DNA of 35,110 bases from Rheinheimera sp. (GTDB lineage: Bacteria; Pseudomonadota; Gammaproteobacteria; Enterobacterales; Alteromonadaceae): contig SSFI01000078.1 in NCBI GenBank assembly GCA_008015325.1, positions 1 to 35,110 of the forward strand. The letters run 5' to 3'. Numbering within the stretch: the first letter of the stretch is position 1; each line of letters opens with the position of its first letter. A program made the translations under genes and the position numbers. Below, in pieces: positions 1 through 7,233 of the stretch. The notes under the pieces were generated by a model. The model was not told where the DNA came from. It searched no databases and worked only from the letters and a program-made list of their open reading frames with translations.

Positions 1-227
1 GAATGGCCGCAGGCAAGGCAGATTTTTGAAGCTTTAGTGGTTCTAAAGCGAGAAAATTTAACGCCGCATGCGGCCATTCTGGTATCGCCCGTCCGGGAGC
101 GCCTGTAATTGCCTTATGCAGCGTTGCCACAGCTCGAAAGAGCACCACTATTCCTTCGCCGTGTCGCCTTGCCTGAGGCAATTTCAGGCCGCTCTGCTGT
201 TCGTTTATTAAACTATATGGTGCTCTA
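1..227. repeat. Structured, gene-free repeat-like or RNA-like element (possibly truncated by the window edge)
   Basis: This stretch has no credible gene but is dense in complementary segments. GAATGGCCGCA (1-11) pairs with TGCGGCCATTC (69-79) and encloses the hairpin GCTTTAG-TGGTT-CTAAAGC (31-49). A second module pairs 97-113 with 177-194 (16 base pairs, one T-T mismatch, one bulged C) and encloses GCTC-GAAA-GAGC (132-143), a stem capped by a GNRA tetraloop when read as + strand RNA. Further mutually exclusive pairings exist: 11-19 with 166-174, and AGAGCACCA (139-147) with 218-226. The last arm overlaps the stop codon of the neighbouring oxygenase gene. I believe similar sequences recur in Shewanella-like genomes, but that is memory and unverified. 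It could be an interspersed repeat, a non-coding RNA or a transcription terminator region. Confidence 0.55.
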
Positions 228-818
228 GTCAATCCGAAACCAGCCGGCAATGCTGTAACGGGTTGAATATGCAGGTAATACTTCATGCGGAAATCTGGCG
301 CTTTCGAACAGCACCAGGGTGCCCGCCTGTGGTTTTACCTGCAGCAGTGGTTGGTCATCTTCATTATAAATCTGCAATTCGCCGCCGCGGTCGACGTCAT
401 TGAGGTAGCAGACCGTGGTTAGCACCCGGCTGGAGCGACCGACAAAGGCATCGAGATGTTTCTGGTAAAAGTCACCTGACTGATAACGGGCAAAATGAGC
501 TTCGTGATGTGTCAAACCAAGAAAACAACGGCGGTTGGCGGCTTGCTGAATGTACGCCATCAGGCTCAGATACTGCTGCTGGGCCGCGGAGCTGCCATCA
601 AGCCACAAGGTGTGGTCGCGGCGGATCTCAGGGTTCAGTTGTAACGCCTGACCGCGGCCAACACCGGCTGGCAGCAGGCTGGCTTGTTCGGCTTCGGTGA
701 GCAGCTGCTGACAGAGTGCTGGATCCAGTGTTGTTGGCAAGATCACCAGCCCGCTTTGATAAAACTGCTCTATGGCGCCGGCGAGCCAGGCAGGCTCTGA
801 CAAGTGGCTGACAGACAT
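225..818 (-). CDS. 2OG-Fe(II) oxygenase family protein (prolyl 4-hydroxylase-like)
   Basis: The 197-residue protein has the double-stranded beta-helix core of 2-oxoglutarate/Fe(II) dioxygenases. The iron ligands fit the HxD...H pattern: His121 and Asp123 in YQKHLDAF, and His178 in FPHEV. Arg187 (STRYS) is placed to bind the 2-oxoglutarate carboxylate. It resembles the SM-20/PHD-like branch (C-terminal RYSIAGWFR), whose members hydroxylate proline or other residues in proteins. The actual substrate cannot be told from sequence. There is no signal peptide, so it is probably cytoplasmic. It is a single gene behind its own promoter-like sequence. Its TAG stop lies inside the arm of the structured element at 1-227, so the element abuts or supplies the end of the gene. 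Confidence 0.85.
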   Translation of the reverse strand: MSVSHLSEPAWLAGAIEQFYQSGLVILPTTLDPALCQQLLTEAEQASLLPAGVGRGQALQLNPEIRRDHTLWLDGSSAAQQQYLSLMAYIQQAANRRCFLGLTHHEAHFARYQSGDFYQKHLDAFVGRSSRVLTTVCYLNDVDRGGELQIYNEDDQPLLQVKPQAGTLVLFESARFPHEVLPAYSTRYSIAGWFRID

Positions 819-854
819 CGCAAATCCCCGCTAGCTATCGGATGTGGGCAAGGC

Positions 855-883
855 TTTTTACGCAGCAGCGGCTGTGCTGTCAA
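855..883 (-). promoter_or_regulatory. Sigma70-type promoter for the 2OG-Fe(II) oxygenase gene
   Basis: On the minus strand a perfect -35 TTGACA (878-883) is followed after exactly 17 bases by TAAAAA (855-860, four of six matches to the -10). Transcription would start near 848, giving a leader of about 30 bases before the ATG at 818. The site is inferred from consensus and spacing only. Confidence 0.5.
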
Positions 884-925
884 GGCTTCGGCTGGAATAA
901 TGTCGGGGACAAGCAGGAGGATTAA

Positions 926-951
926 GGCAGAGCCGCAGTTGCGGCCCTGCC
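926..951 (-). terminator. Hairpin at the end of the sigma factor operon
   Basis: GGCAGAGCCGC (926-936) pairs with GCGGCCCTGCC (941-951) with one mismatch and a four-base loop. It begins 10 bases past the stop of the last gene of the minus-strand sigma operon. The T-run after it is weak (TTAAT), so it may be a partial or Rho-assisted terminator. Confidence 0.4.
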
Positions 952-960
952 TGAAGCGGC

Positions 961-1893
961 TTAATACTGATAATAATCAGCTTTTTTCAGTAAGGCTTCA
1001 GCGCCGACTTTGCCGCTGATACACTGATTTATATCAGATTTTTTAAATACCCAATAAATATCCCTGCTGTCGCGGCCACCATCAGTCGACAGTTGCAGCG
1101 AAACAAATTCATTGTCTTTCAGCTCGCGCAGACTGGCACCATAATCACACAAAGTGGCGGCAAATTTGCTGCCGACCTGCGCAATCAGTTCTGTTTGTTT
1201 TTGCTGGGCAATTTTGGCTTGTTCCTGCCGTTTTTTCAGCATTTCCTGTTCCGCTGCATCGTATTTTTGCTGCATATCTTTGACCTGCTTAGCGAGCGCG
1301 GCTTCTCTCGTGCTCAGTTGCTGCAGTTGTTTTTGCTGTTCCGCATCAAGTTTGTCGACTTTGGCCCGAAATTCGATATCGCGTTTGTCGCGTTGCACAT
1401 CGCGTAAATCGCGTTCCAAATCACGTTTTTGTTCGCGCAGCTCGCGGCTCTGGTCGCGCATCAGTTCATGTTGTTCCATCATTTGCTCGGCGGCGAGTTC
1501 AGCTTGTTCTGCCATTTCCTGCAGCTGATCTTCGTCCACAGCGTGACCGGCTAAGGCCGCCTGGGCTACGGCATGGGCGTGATCGGTAATGGCTGCCAGA
1601 TCTGGTGGCGAAATCGGCGCGACCGGTGGAATAGGGGCCGCAGGTGCCACCGCAAAGAAACGGCCAAAGCCACCGGCGGTGCGGGTCTGGAACAACACAC
1701 CTTGCCCGGCCAGATAACTCAGCTCGATGCGGCCGACGCCGCTGGAGCGGCCGGGTTGCTCCATCGATTTCTGCAGAATGTCGCGCATAATCTCCAGATT
1801 TTGTTTCAGTTTGTCGCTGACCTGCGTGGCCGCCTGGCCCCCGGTCGATAAGCTCAGCAGCACTGCAGCTGCTATATAAGAAATAAGTTTCAT
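961..1893 (-). CDS. Exported coiled-coil protein of unknown function, third gene of the sigma/anti-sigma operon
   Basis: The 310-residue protein begins with a Sec signal peptide (hydrophobic AAAVLLSLS, likely cleavage after GGQA near residue 21). A short domain around residues 30-75 carries the phrase LSYLAGQGVLFQT. A Pro/Ala-rich linker (about 80-95) is followed by a long charged coiled coil (about 115-245, rich in E, R, Q, K and D). The C-terminal domain (about 250-310) has two cysteines, in LCDYG and QCISG, that could form a disulfide in the periplasm. It lies 24 bases after the anti-sigma-like gene and is almost certainly co-transcribed with it. I do not recognise a named family. Its position suggests a periplasmic sensor, effector or target of the sigma system; that role is inference. 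Confidence 0.7.
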   Translation of the reverse strand: MKLISYIAAAVLLSLSTGGQAATQVSDKLKQNLEIMRDILQKSMEQPGRSSGVGRIELSYLAGQGVLFQTRTAGGFGRFFAVAPAAPIPPVAPISPPDLAAITDHAHAVAQAALAGHAVDEDQLQEMAEQAELAAEQMMEQHELMRDQSRELREQKRDLERDLRDVQRDKRDIEFRAKVDKLDAEQQKQLQQLSTREAALAKQVKDMQQKYDAAEQEMLKKRQEQAKIAQQKQTELIAQVGSKFAATLCDYGASLRELKDNEFVSLQLSTDGGRDSRDIYWVFKKSDINQCISGKVGAEALLKKADYYQY

Positions 1894-1917
1894 CAGACTA
1901 CTCCATCAAAAGCGGCG

Positions 1918-2565
1918 TTAATTTTGGCGAGTGATGCGGTTATCCGGACTGTAATTCAGCCTTGCCTGACTCGGCTGGACATTGTCCTGCCAGTATTGCC
2001 AGTCGGCCTGCCGTTGCTGGTTTAAATATTCAACCAGCTCCAGCATGTCCCCGCGTCGGTTTTTCTGTTCGGCTTCGGTCAGGTAATCCTTCAGCAGGAT
2101 CAACTGCGACGCCTGTTGTTGTTGCTGTGTCTGCAGCTGTAACTGCAGATACTGTTGTTGTTCGGTTTTGTAGCTGGCCAGTTGTGCTGCCACTTGTTGC
2201 TGTACCTGTAATTGCACTGCTGCCGGGTCGACGTCACTCCAGCGCAGCGCAATACCGCCGTTTTGCATTTGCAGACTTAACGGCGACATGCTGATCACCA
2301 GTGCCATTGCTGACATGCCGACACTGAGTTTTGGCCACCAGGATGTCTCCCGGGCAGTTTTGTGGCCCCATTGCTGGCGGAACATAGTGCTGGTATCGAC
2401 CTGCGGCACCGGCGGATAATCCGGTTGCCGGGCCAGCTGCTGTAACTGCGCGGCGGTTTCAAATCGGGCCCGCCAGACCGGATCATGCGCCAGTGCGCTG
2501 CGGCAGGCGTCGGTCGTCAGATCACCGGCGAGCCAGGCGTCAAAAACTTGCTGACTGTTCGACAT
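1918..2565 (-). CDS. Putative single-pass membrane anti-sigma factor lacking the zinc-binding motif
   Basis: This 215-residue protein has an N-terminal cytoplasmic region of about 75 residues and one transmembrane segment (about 79-98, VGMSAMALVISM...). The periplasmic part is glutamine-rich and likely coiled (about 115-200). This is the layout of anti-sigma factors, and the gene starts 26 bases inside the end of the sigma factor gene, which favours translational coupling. The usual HxxxCxxC zinc anti-sigma motif is absent; only one cysteine (near residue 22) is visible. The assignment therefore rests on gene context and topology, not on a domain match. It could instead be an accessory membrane protein. 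Confidence 0.6.
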   Translation of the reverse strand: MSNSQQVFDAWLAGDLTTDACRSALAHDPVWRARFETAAQLQQLARQPDYPPVPQVDTSTMFRQQWGHKTARETSWWPKLSVGMSAMALVISMSPLSLQMQNGGIALRWSDVDPAAVQLQVQQQVAAQLASYKTEQQQYLQLQLQTQQQQQASQLILLKDYLTEAEQKNRRGDMLELVEYLNQQRQADWQYWQDNVQPSQARLNYSPDNRITRQN

Positions 2566-3169
2566 CGTGGTCCTCCAATTGCACCCGAAGTTTGTCCAAG
2601 GCGCTATAAAATCTTGATTTGACTGTATTACTTGAAATTGCTAACTGGTCGGCAATTTCGTCAAAGGTAAAATGCTGATAAAACCGCAGCTCAACCACCA
2701 GCTTTTGTTCCGGTGGCAGCGTCTTCAATTTTTGCTGTACCAGCACCTGGATTTGTTGTTCAGAAAGCAGCTGCTCGTGACTCTGCTGGTCTTCGTGTTC
2801 CAGCTCCGGCAAATCGTCTAAATCCTGGGTCGGTTTGCGTTTACGCAGCATGTCCATCGCGCGGTAGTTGGCGATGCCGAATAACCAGGTTTTAAAACTG
2901 CTGTCGCCGCGAAACTGCGCCAGATTGCGGCACAGCACTAATAACACATCCTGCAGCAGGTCGCGGGCATCATCAGGGTTACCCATCAACCGCAGGCTGT
3001 AATAGTACAAAGCCGACTGATAACGGCCGACCAGCTGCTGCCAGGCGCGCTCATCACCGTGGATGGCTTTGTCGATTAAAGTTTCGTCGCTGCGTTTAAA
3101 CACTGTCTGGTCTGTTTCTGCGTTGTTGATATGCCTTGGTCGCGGCAGGAGCTGATTAAGTTTGGCCAA
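2540..3169 (-). CDS. ECF-like sigma-70 family RNA polymerase sigma factor
   Basis: The protein has the two domains of a group 4 (ECF) sigma factor. Region 2 (about residues 32-112, DKAIHGDERAW to MDMLRKRK, including DLLQDVLL and FKTWLFGIANY) binds the -10 and the core enzyme. Region 4 (about 147-200, LKTLPPEQKLVVELRF then a helix-turn-helix FDEIADQLAISSNTVKSRFYSAL) binds the -35. There is no region 3. The listed start is a TTG giving an unusual extension of about 30 residues before region 2. No ATG occurs near, and a GTG at about residue 22 is an alternative. It heads an operon with an anti-sigma-like gene and an exported coiled-coil protein. No obvious target promoter motif was recognised upstream. 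Confidence 0.85.
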   Translation of the reverse strand: MAKLNQLLPRPRHINNAETDQTVFKRSDETLIDKAIHGDERAWQQLVGRYQSALYYYSLRLMGNPDDARDLLQDVLLVLCRNLAQFRGDSSFKTWLFGIANYRAMDMLRKRKPTQDLDDLPELEHEDQQSHEQLLSEQQIQVLVQQKLKTLPPEQKLVVELRFYQHFTFDEIADQLAISSNTVKSRFYSALDKLRVQLEDHDVEQSASF

Positions 3170-3214
3170 TCCGCAAAAAAGCCAAAAAAAATTAGAAATG
3201 TTTGGAAAGTTATT

Positions 3215-3808
3215 TTATTTCATATACTTCCAGTTTCTAGTTTTGTGCTCAGCCAGCCATTCCAGCATAGTGCCCAGCCGTTTTTGCCGGGTTAAATCGG
3301 TTTTGGCATCAAGTAGCCACTGAATATAGTCATTTTGCTGGGCAATAGTCATTTGGCGGAAAAAGCTAGCAGCCTGGTCGTGCTGCTGCAGCGCCTGCGC
3401 CAAGACTTCTGGCATTGCCAGACTGACTGGCGCTTGTTTGCGCCGTGGCGTCACTGCAACGGGCGACCCGTCCAGCGCTGCGGCTTGTAACAGTAGTGTC
3501 TGTAAGCTGGCGTTAGGAGGTAAGTCGTTACAACTCAGTAGTTTACCAAATTGGCCCATGCCTTTTGTGCTACCGGTTTCTGGTACTTGCAGACCTAAGG
3601 CTTCCGCCCGCCAGAATCCAAAACCGCAGTGTGCTTTAAAAGCCACCATAAAACACAGATTGTGCTGCAGACAGAAAAACGGCATACCCCATTTGAGCTG
3701 TTCTCTGACGCCCGGCAGCGTCCGATGTACCTGCAGGCGCAGCTCAGTCAGGATTGGCCGGGCGAATGGCGCGGCGCTATCGATATATTCGTCTATATCC
3801 GGTTTCAT
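3215..3808 (-). CDS. YdeI/OmpD-associated family protein with DUF1801 domain
   Basis: The 197-residue protein begins with a DUF1801-like fold (PDIDEYIDSAAPFARPILTELR, QLKWGMPFF, CFMVAFKAHCGFGFW) and ends with the YdeI/OmpD-associated region (VLAQALQQHDQAASFFRQM, QNDYIQWLLDAKTDLTRQKRLGTMLEWL). Members have been linked to bacteriocin protection and surface-protein phenotypes, but no biochemical activity is established. An in-frame start 129 bases upstream exists, but it would overlap the divergent lipoprotein gene and adds low-complexity residues not expected for the family. I therefore chose the ATG at 3808, which begins the conserved MKPDIDEYI. Confidence 0.8.
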   Translation of the reverse strand: MKPDIDEYIDSAAPFARPILTELRLQVHRTLPGVREQLKWGMPFFCLQHNLCFMVAFKAHCGFGFWRAEALGLQVPETGSTKGMGQFGKLLSCNDLPPNASLQTLLLQAAALDGSPVAVTPRRKQAPVSLAMPEVLAQALQQHDQAASFFRQMTIAQQNDYIQWLLDAKTDLTRQKRLGTMLEWLAEHKTRNWKYMK

Positions 3809-3883
3809 CTTTAGATCCGGCAGATCCGGCGAGGCTGTAACCCCGTATCGAGCTGTATGACCACGACCATTCCGGACCTTCTG

Positions 3884-4471
3884 ATGAAATTTGTGATTTT
3901 GCCCGCTATCCTGCTCTCGCTCACTGGGTGCAGTCAATCGCTGGATGACTATCAGCAGATGCAGCCAAAACTGACCTTACCCGGCTTTTTCAGCGGCAGC
4001 AGTCAGGCATTTGGTGTGCTGCAAAACTGGCGTGGCCAGCAGACGCTGCATTTTTCTGCCGAGCTCTGTGGGCAGTGGCAAGGCAACCGCGGTGATTTAT
4101 ACGAGATTTTTCAGTACAGCGATGGCCGTACTGATAAACGCCATTGGCAATTGCAGGTCGCTGAGAATGGCGATATCAGCGGCAGCGCTGAAGATGTTAT
4201 AGGTGAGGCGTCCGGCCGGATTGCCGGTAACACCTTGTATTGGGAATACGTGCTGCGGATACCGCAGACTGATGGGTCTATCGATGTCGCCGTCAAAGAC
4301 TGGCTGTATCTGGTCACACCGCAGCAGCTGGTGAACCGCTCTACTTTACATAAATTTGGCCTGACGGTCGGCGAGTTGACCTTGTCAATCCAGCAGCTGG
4401 ACCCAACAGCGTCCTGCGCTGAGTTTATTCAGCGTTACCAACAAACCGAGAGGTCAGCACCTGCAGCCTGA
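3884..4471 (+). CDS. DUF3833 family lipoprotein
   Basis: The 195-residue protein starts with a lipoprotein signal peptide ending in the lipobox L-T-G-C, with the lipidated cysteine at residue 16. The mature part has the pattern DYQQMQPKLTLPGFFSG, GVLQNWRG and DWLYLV, typical of DUF3833. The family is predicted to be periplasmic and lipid-anchored, is common in gammaproteobacteria and is often near cyclopropane fatty acid synthase genes. No such partner is seen here. An upstream in-frame ATG at 3857 would add nine polar residues before the signal peptide, so the ATG at 3884 is preferred. Its stop is three bases from the end of the convergent HD-GYP gene. Confidence 0.8.
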   Translation: MKFVILPAILLSLTGCSQSLDDYQQMQPKLTLPGFFSGSSQAFGVLQNWRGQQTLHFSAELCGQWQGNRGDLYEIFQYSDGRTDKRHWQLQVAENGDISGSAEDVIGEASGRIAGNTLYWEYVLRIPQTDGSIDVAVKDWLYLVTPQQLVNRSTLHKFGLTVGELTLSIQQLDPTASCAEFIQRYQQTERSAPAA

Positions 4472-4474
4472 GTT

Positions 4475-6028
4475 TTAGCCGGAGCCCTCATCCGGAAATG
4501 CGTCGCGGATCGCCAGAAACTCGTCGAGGTGACTGAGCAAAATGTCGGTCAGCACCGGGTCAAACTGCGCGCCTTTTTGTTCATGCAGATATTGCACAAC
4601 TTTGGGCATAGGCCATGCCGGTTTATAACAGCGTTCACTGGCCAGGGCATCAAATACATCAGCCAGCGCCGTGATGCGGCCTGCGATATGGATGCCTTCA
4701 CCTTTGAGGCCGCGCGGATAACCCATGCCATCCCAGCGCTCGTGGTGTTCGTGCGCGATCACCGCACCGTATTGCAGAATCTCATTTTGTGATTTTTGCA
4801 GGATCTGATGCCCGATTTCGGCATGAGTCCGCATAATGGCCCATTCGTCGGCGTCATGTTTGCCAGGTTTGTTCAGGATGTAGTCTGGAATGGCGATTTT
4901 GCCGACGTCATGCAGTGGCGATGCCAGTTTGATTTTCTCGGCGTCGTAGCCGGACAAACCATATTTGACTGCCAGTAAATGGCTGAAATTAGCCACCCGT
5001 TTGACGTGACTGCCAGTTTCTTTCGAGCGTTTTTCTACAGCTTCACCGAGGATGTACGATAGTTCGCGCTGACTTTCTTTAATCAACTCGCGCAGCCGTA
5101 CGTTTTCATAAGCCACCGCAATATTGCTGGCGAAATAACTCAGTAAATGATGATCAATCTGGTCAAATTTACTGTCTTTGCTGACATAGAGAAAATTTTC
5201 CAGGCCGCGATTAGTGGTGAAATAACCAACAAAATAATCGTCGCCATGATAAGAGCGCTTCAGTTGATGCACCTGTGCCAGTTTTTCCTCGACATCTTCG
5301 GGCAGCTGAAAACCCGGGCCGGTGGAGTGGCCGGATGCGGCGATAATGTCGAGTGATAACTGTGGCTGGCGCGGGTCGCCGGTGGCAGCGCAGCAGAAGA
5401 TTTGTGAATGCTCAAGACCAAGCAAACTGGCGGCCTGGCCGAGAATAATTGAAGCGAATTCCTGTAGGCTGTCGCATTCAAGAAAACTGACGGTTGAGGC
5501 AATGACGCGCTCCAGGCCTTTTTTGTTGTTTTCAATGATGCAAATGTCGCGGTAGGAGCGCAGGGCCGAATACAGCAAGGTTTTCAGTTTAATCGCAGTG
5601 ACCTCAGTTTTATTTTTGTAATCGTTGATGTCGTAATCGCGGATCACATGTTCTTCCGGCGCTTCGCCGGGCTGCCCGGTGCGCAGGATGAGGCGGATTT
5701 GATGATTCTTTAAATCGCTACGGATAGTTTTGACTAAATCCAAACCGGCATGGTTGGATTCCATTACCACATCAACAATAGCCACTGCGATATCCTGATG
5801 TTGCTCCAGCACCAACAACGCGGCTTTCGCGCTGTAGGCATGTAACAACTGCAGAGGCCGGCCTTCAAACTGGAAGCCTTTCAATACCAGATTGGTGATT
5901 TGATGAATACTTTCGTCGTCATCAACAATTAATACCAGCCAGGGGACTGCTGGCGGCATGGTTTGAGTTGTTTCGGTATGGAGCGAAAAATCCTGATCGG
6001 CACCAAACAGAAAATCCTGATTTGACAT
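4475..6028 (-). CDS. Response regulator with DUF3369 and HD-GYP domains (predicted c-di-GMP phosphodiesterase)
   Basis: The 517-residue protein has three parts. An N-terminal receiver domain (about 30-155) has the acidic pocket VDDDES and phospho-acceptor Asp86 (AIVDVVM). A DUF3369 domain (about 155-320) is a GAF-like sensor module. A C-terminal HD-GYP domain (about 330-505) has the catalytic HD in LHDVGKIAIPD, the metal and loop residues in HEHHERWDGMGYPRGL, and the C-terminal ADVFDAL. HD-GYP enzymes hydrolyse cyclic di-GMP to pGpG or GMP. All signature residues appear intact, so it is probably active. No histidine kinase gene is adjacent, so its partner is encoded elsewhere. Confidence 0.9.
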   Translation of the reverse strand: MSNQDFLFGADQDFSLHTETTQTMPPAVPWLVLIVDDDESIHQITNLVLKGFQFEGRPLQLLHAYSAKAALLVLEQHQDIAVAIVDVVMESNHAGLDLVKTIRSDLKNHQIRLILRTGQPGEAPEEHVIRDYDINDYKNKTEVTAIKLKTLLYSALRSYRDICIIENNKKGLERVIASTVSFLECDSLQEFASIILGQAASLLGLEHSQIFCCAATGDPRQPQLSLDIIAASGHSTGPGFQLPEDVEEKLAQVHQLKRSYHGDDYFVGYFTTNRGLENFLYVSKDSKFDQIDHHLLSYFASNIAVAYENVRLRELIKESQRELSYILGEAVEKRSKETGSHVKRVANFSHLLAVKYGLSGYDAEKIKLASPLHDVGKIAIPDYILNKPGKHDADEWAIMRTHAEIGHQILQKSQNEILQYGAVIAHEHHERWDGMGYPRGLKGEGIHIAGRITALADVFDALASERCYKPAWPMPKVVQYLHEQKGAQFDPVLTDILLSHLDEFLAIRDAFPDEGSG

Positions 6029-6111
6029 AAAGGCGACCTGAAAATCGGTTCATACAACCACAGCTTTGAATGTAGCAGGCCTGCCAGAAAAATCCTCTGT
6101 GACAGACCGTA

Positions 6112-6513
6112 TCAAGATTGGCGGTCTGCTGCTTCCAGCGATTCCAGCTCGATATTAATCGCATTGCAGGAGATCTGGATTTCATACAAAGACACGGCGA
6201 GACTCAGCACCAGACTGGCCAGACTCGCGCCAAAAAACCATTGGCCGGCCAGATCCCACTGCATAAACAAACTGAACATCGACAAAGTGCACAGAATAAA
6301 GCTGATCACGCCCCAGCGCTGCATCGAGCGGATCAACACAATACGTTGGCGTAAATTTTCAATCTGGCGTTTGGCCAGATCCCGTACCTGATCGCCTTCC
6401 CGGTTATTCAGTTGCCGGATTAACTGGGCCAGTACCAGAAAACGGTTGGTATAGGCCAGCAACAACAGCGAAATGGCCGGAAATAATAAGGCAGGGGTGG
6501 TAATGGTCATCAT
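6112..6513 (-). CDS. DUF2721 family integral membrane protein
   Basis: The 133-residue protein has three hydrophobic segments: TTPALLFPAISLLLLAYTNRF near the N-terminus, WGVISFILCTLSMFSLFM in the middle, and WFFGASLASLVLSLAVSL towards the C-terminus. Between the first two lies a charged cytoplasmic loop (RDLAKRQIENLRQRIVLIRSM). This matches DUF2721, a small inner-membrane family of unknown function. It lies 83 bases upstream of the HD-GYP gene on the same strand and is divergent from yhgN across 120 bases. A shared transcript with the HD-GYP gene is possible but not shown. Confidence 0.8.
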   Translation of the reverse strand: MMTITTPALLFPAISLLLLAYTNRFLVLAQLIRQLNNREGDQVRDLAKRQIENLRQRIVLIRSMQRWGVISFILCTLSMFSLFMQWDLAGQWFFGASLASLVLSLAVSLYEIQISCNAINIELESLEAADRQS

Positions 6514-6633
6514 AAGCTGGCTCCTGAACCGGCGAATGCTGCGCCGTTATCCTGCATAGTGCGAAAACAGCTGCAGCAGTGCAAGTTTTTGATCATACTC
6601 AGAACTTCTGCAGCAAAACATCGGGGTACTGGC

Positions 6634-7230
6634 ATGGCGGTTGATTTGTGGAGCGCGATGCTCACCTTGTTCCTGATTATGGACCCACTTGGCAATCTGC
6701 CTATTGTGGTGGCTATCTTAAAAAACATCAAAGCCGAACGCCGGATGAAAGTACTGGTACGCGAGCTATTGTTATCGTTAGTGATTCTGCTGTTGTTTTT
6801 ATATGGCGGCCAGGCTTTCCTCAGCGTGTTGGGGGTAAAGGAAGAGGCCGTCAGTATCGCCGGCGGTATCATTTTGTTTTTGATTGCGCTGCGGATGATT
6901 TTCCCGCAGGAAGGCGGTGTGATTGGCCTCAAAGAAGGCGAAGAGCCGTTTTTATTTCCATTGGCGGTGCCGATGATTGCCGGCCCGTCGATATTGGCGG
7001 CGTTGATCCTACTGGCCAACCAGCAGCCCGGTCAGATGATCGACTGGACTCTGGCATTGGTAGGTGCCTGGCTGGTCAGTTCCGCGATCCTGTTATTTGC
7101 ACCTGTTCTGCACCGGGTGCTGGGCGAACGTGGGTTGACAGCGATGGAGCGGCTGATGGGCATGATTCTGGTTATCATTTCTGTGCAAATGTTGTTAAAT
7201 GGCATTGGTCATTATTTTAAGTGGGACTGA
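6634..7230 (+). CDS. yhgN: MarC/YhgN family inner membrane protein
   Basis: The 198-residue protein has about six transmembrane segments and the MarC signature pieces FLIMDPLGNLPIVVAIL near the N-terminus and FPLAVPMIAGPSIL in the middle. The length and the phrase IIRAxxxFP-like LIALRMIFPQEGG fit the YhgN branch (197 residues in E. coli). The function is not firmly established; the family was once linked to multiple antibiotic resistance, and that link has since been questioned. An upstream in-frame ATG (6559) would add 25 polar residues before the first helix, so 6634 was chosen. The next gene starts within a few bases of its stop, suggesting an operon with the glutamine-rich protein. Confidence 0.85.
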   Translation: MAVDLWSAMLTLFLIMDPLGNLPIVVAILKNIKAERRMKVLVRELLLSLVILLLFLYGGQAFLSVLGVKEEAVSIAGGIILFLIALRMIFPQEGGVIGLKEGEEPFLFPLAVPMIAGPSILAALILLANQQPGQMIDWTLALVGAWLVSSAILLFAPVLHRVLGERGLTAMERLMGMILVIISVQMLLNGIGHYFKWD

Positions 7231-7233
7231 GTG

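Noticed and set aside
1-114. A possible end of a protein-coding gene entering from the left edge (plus frame 1, ending at a TAA at 112-114)
   Set aside because: The frame is open for 37 codons, but the stretch is a tight set of inverted repeats and the predicted peptide has no recognisable family, so a structured repeat explains it better.
1093-1851. Several plus-strand open frames inside the exported coiled-coil gene
   Set aside because: They are antisense shadows of a gene with a clear signal peptide and coiled coil; their translations are Cys/Ser-rich and low in complexity.
3809-3937. Longer start for the YdeI-like gene
   Set aside because: It would overlap the divergent lipoprotein gene and adds 43 low-complexity residues before the conserved family start.
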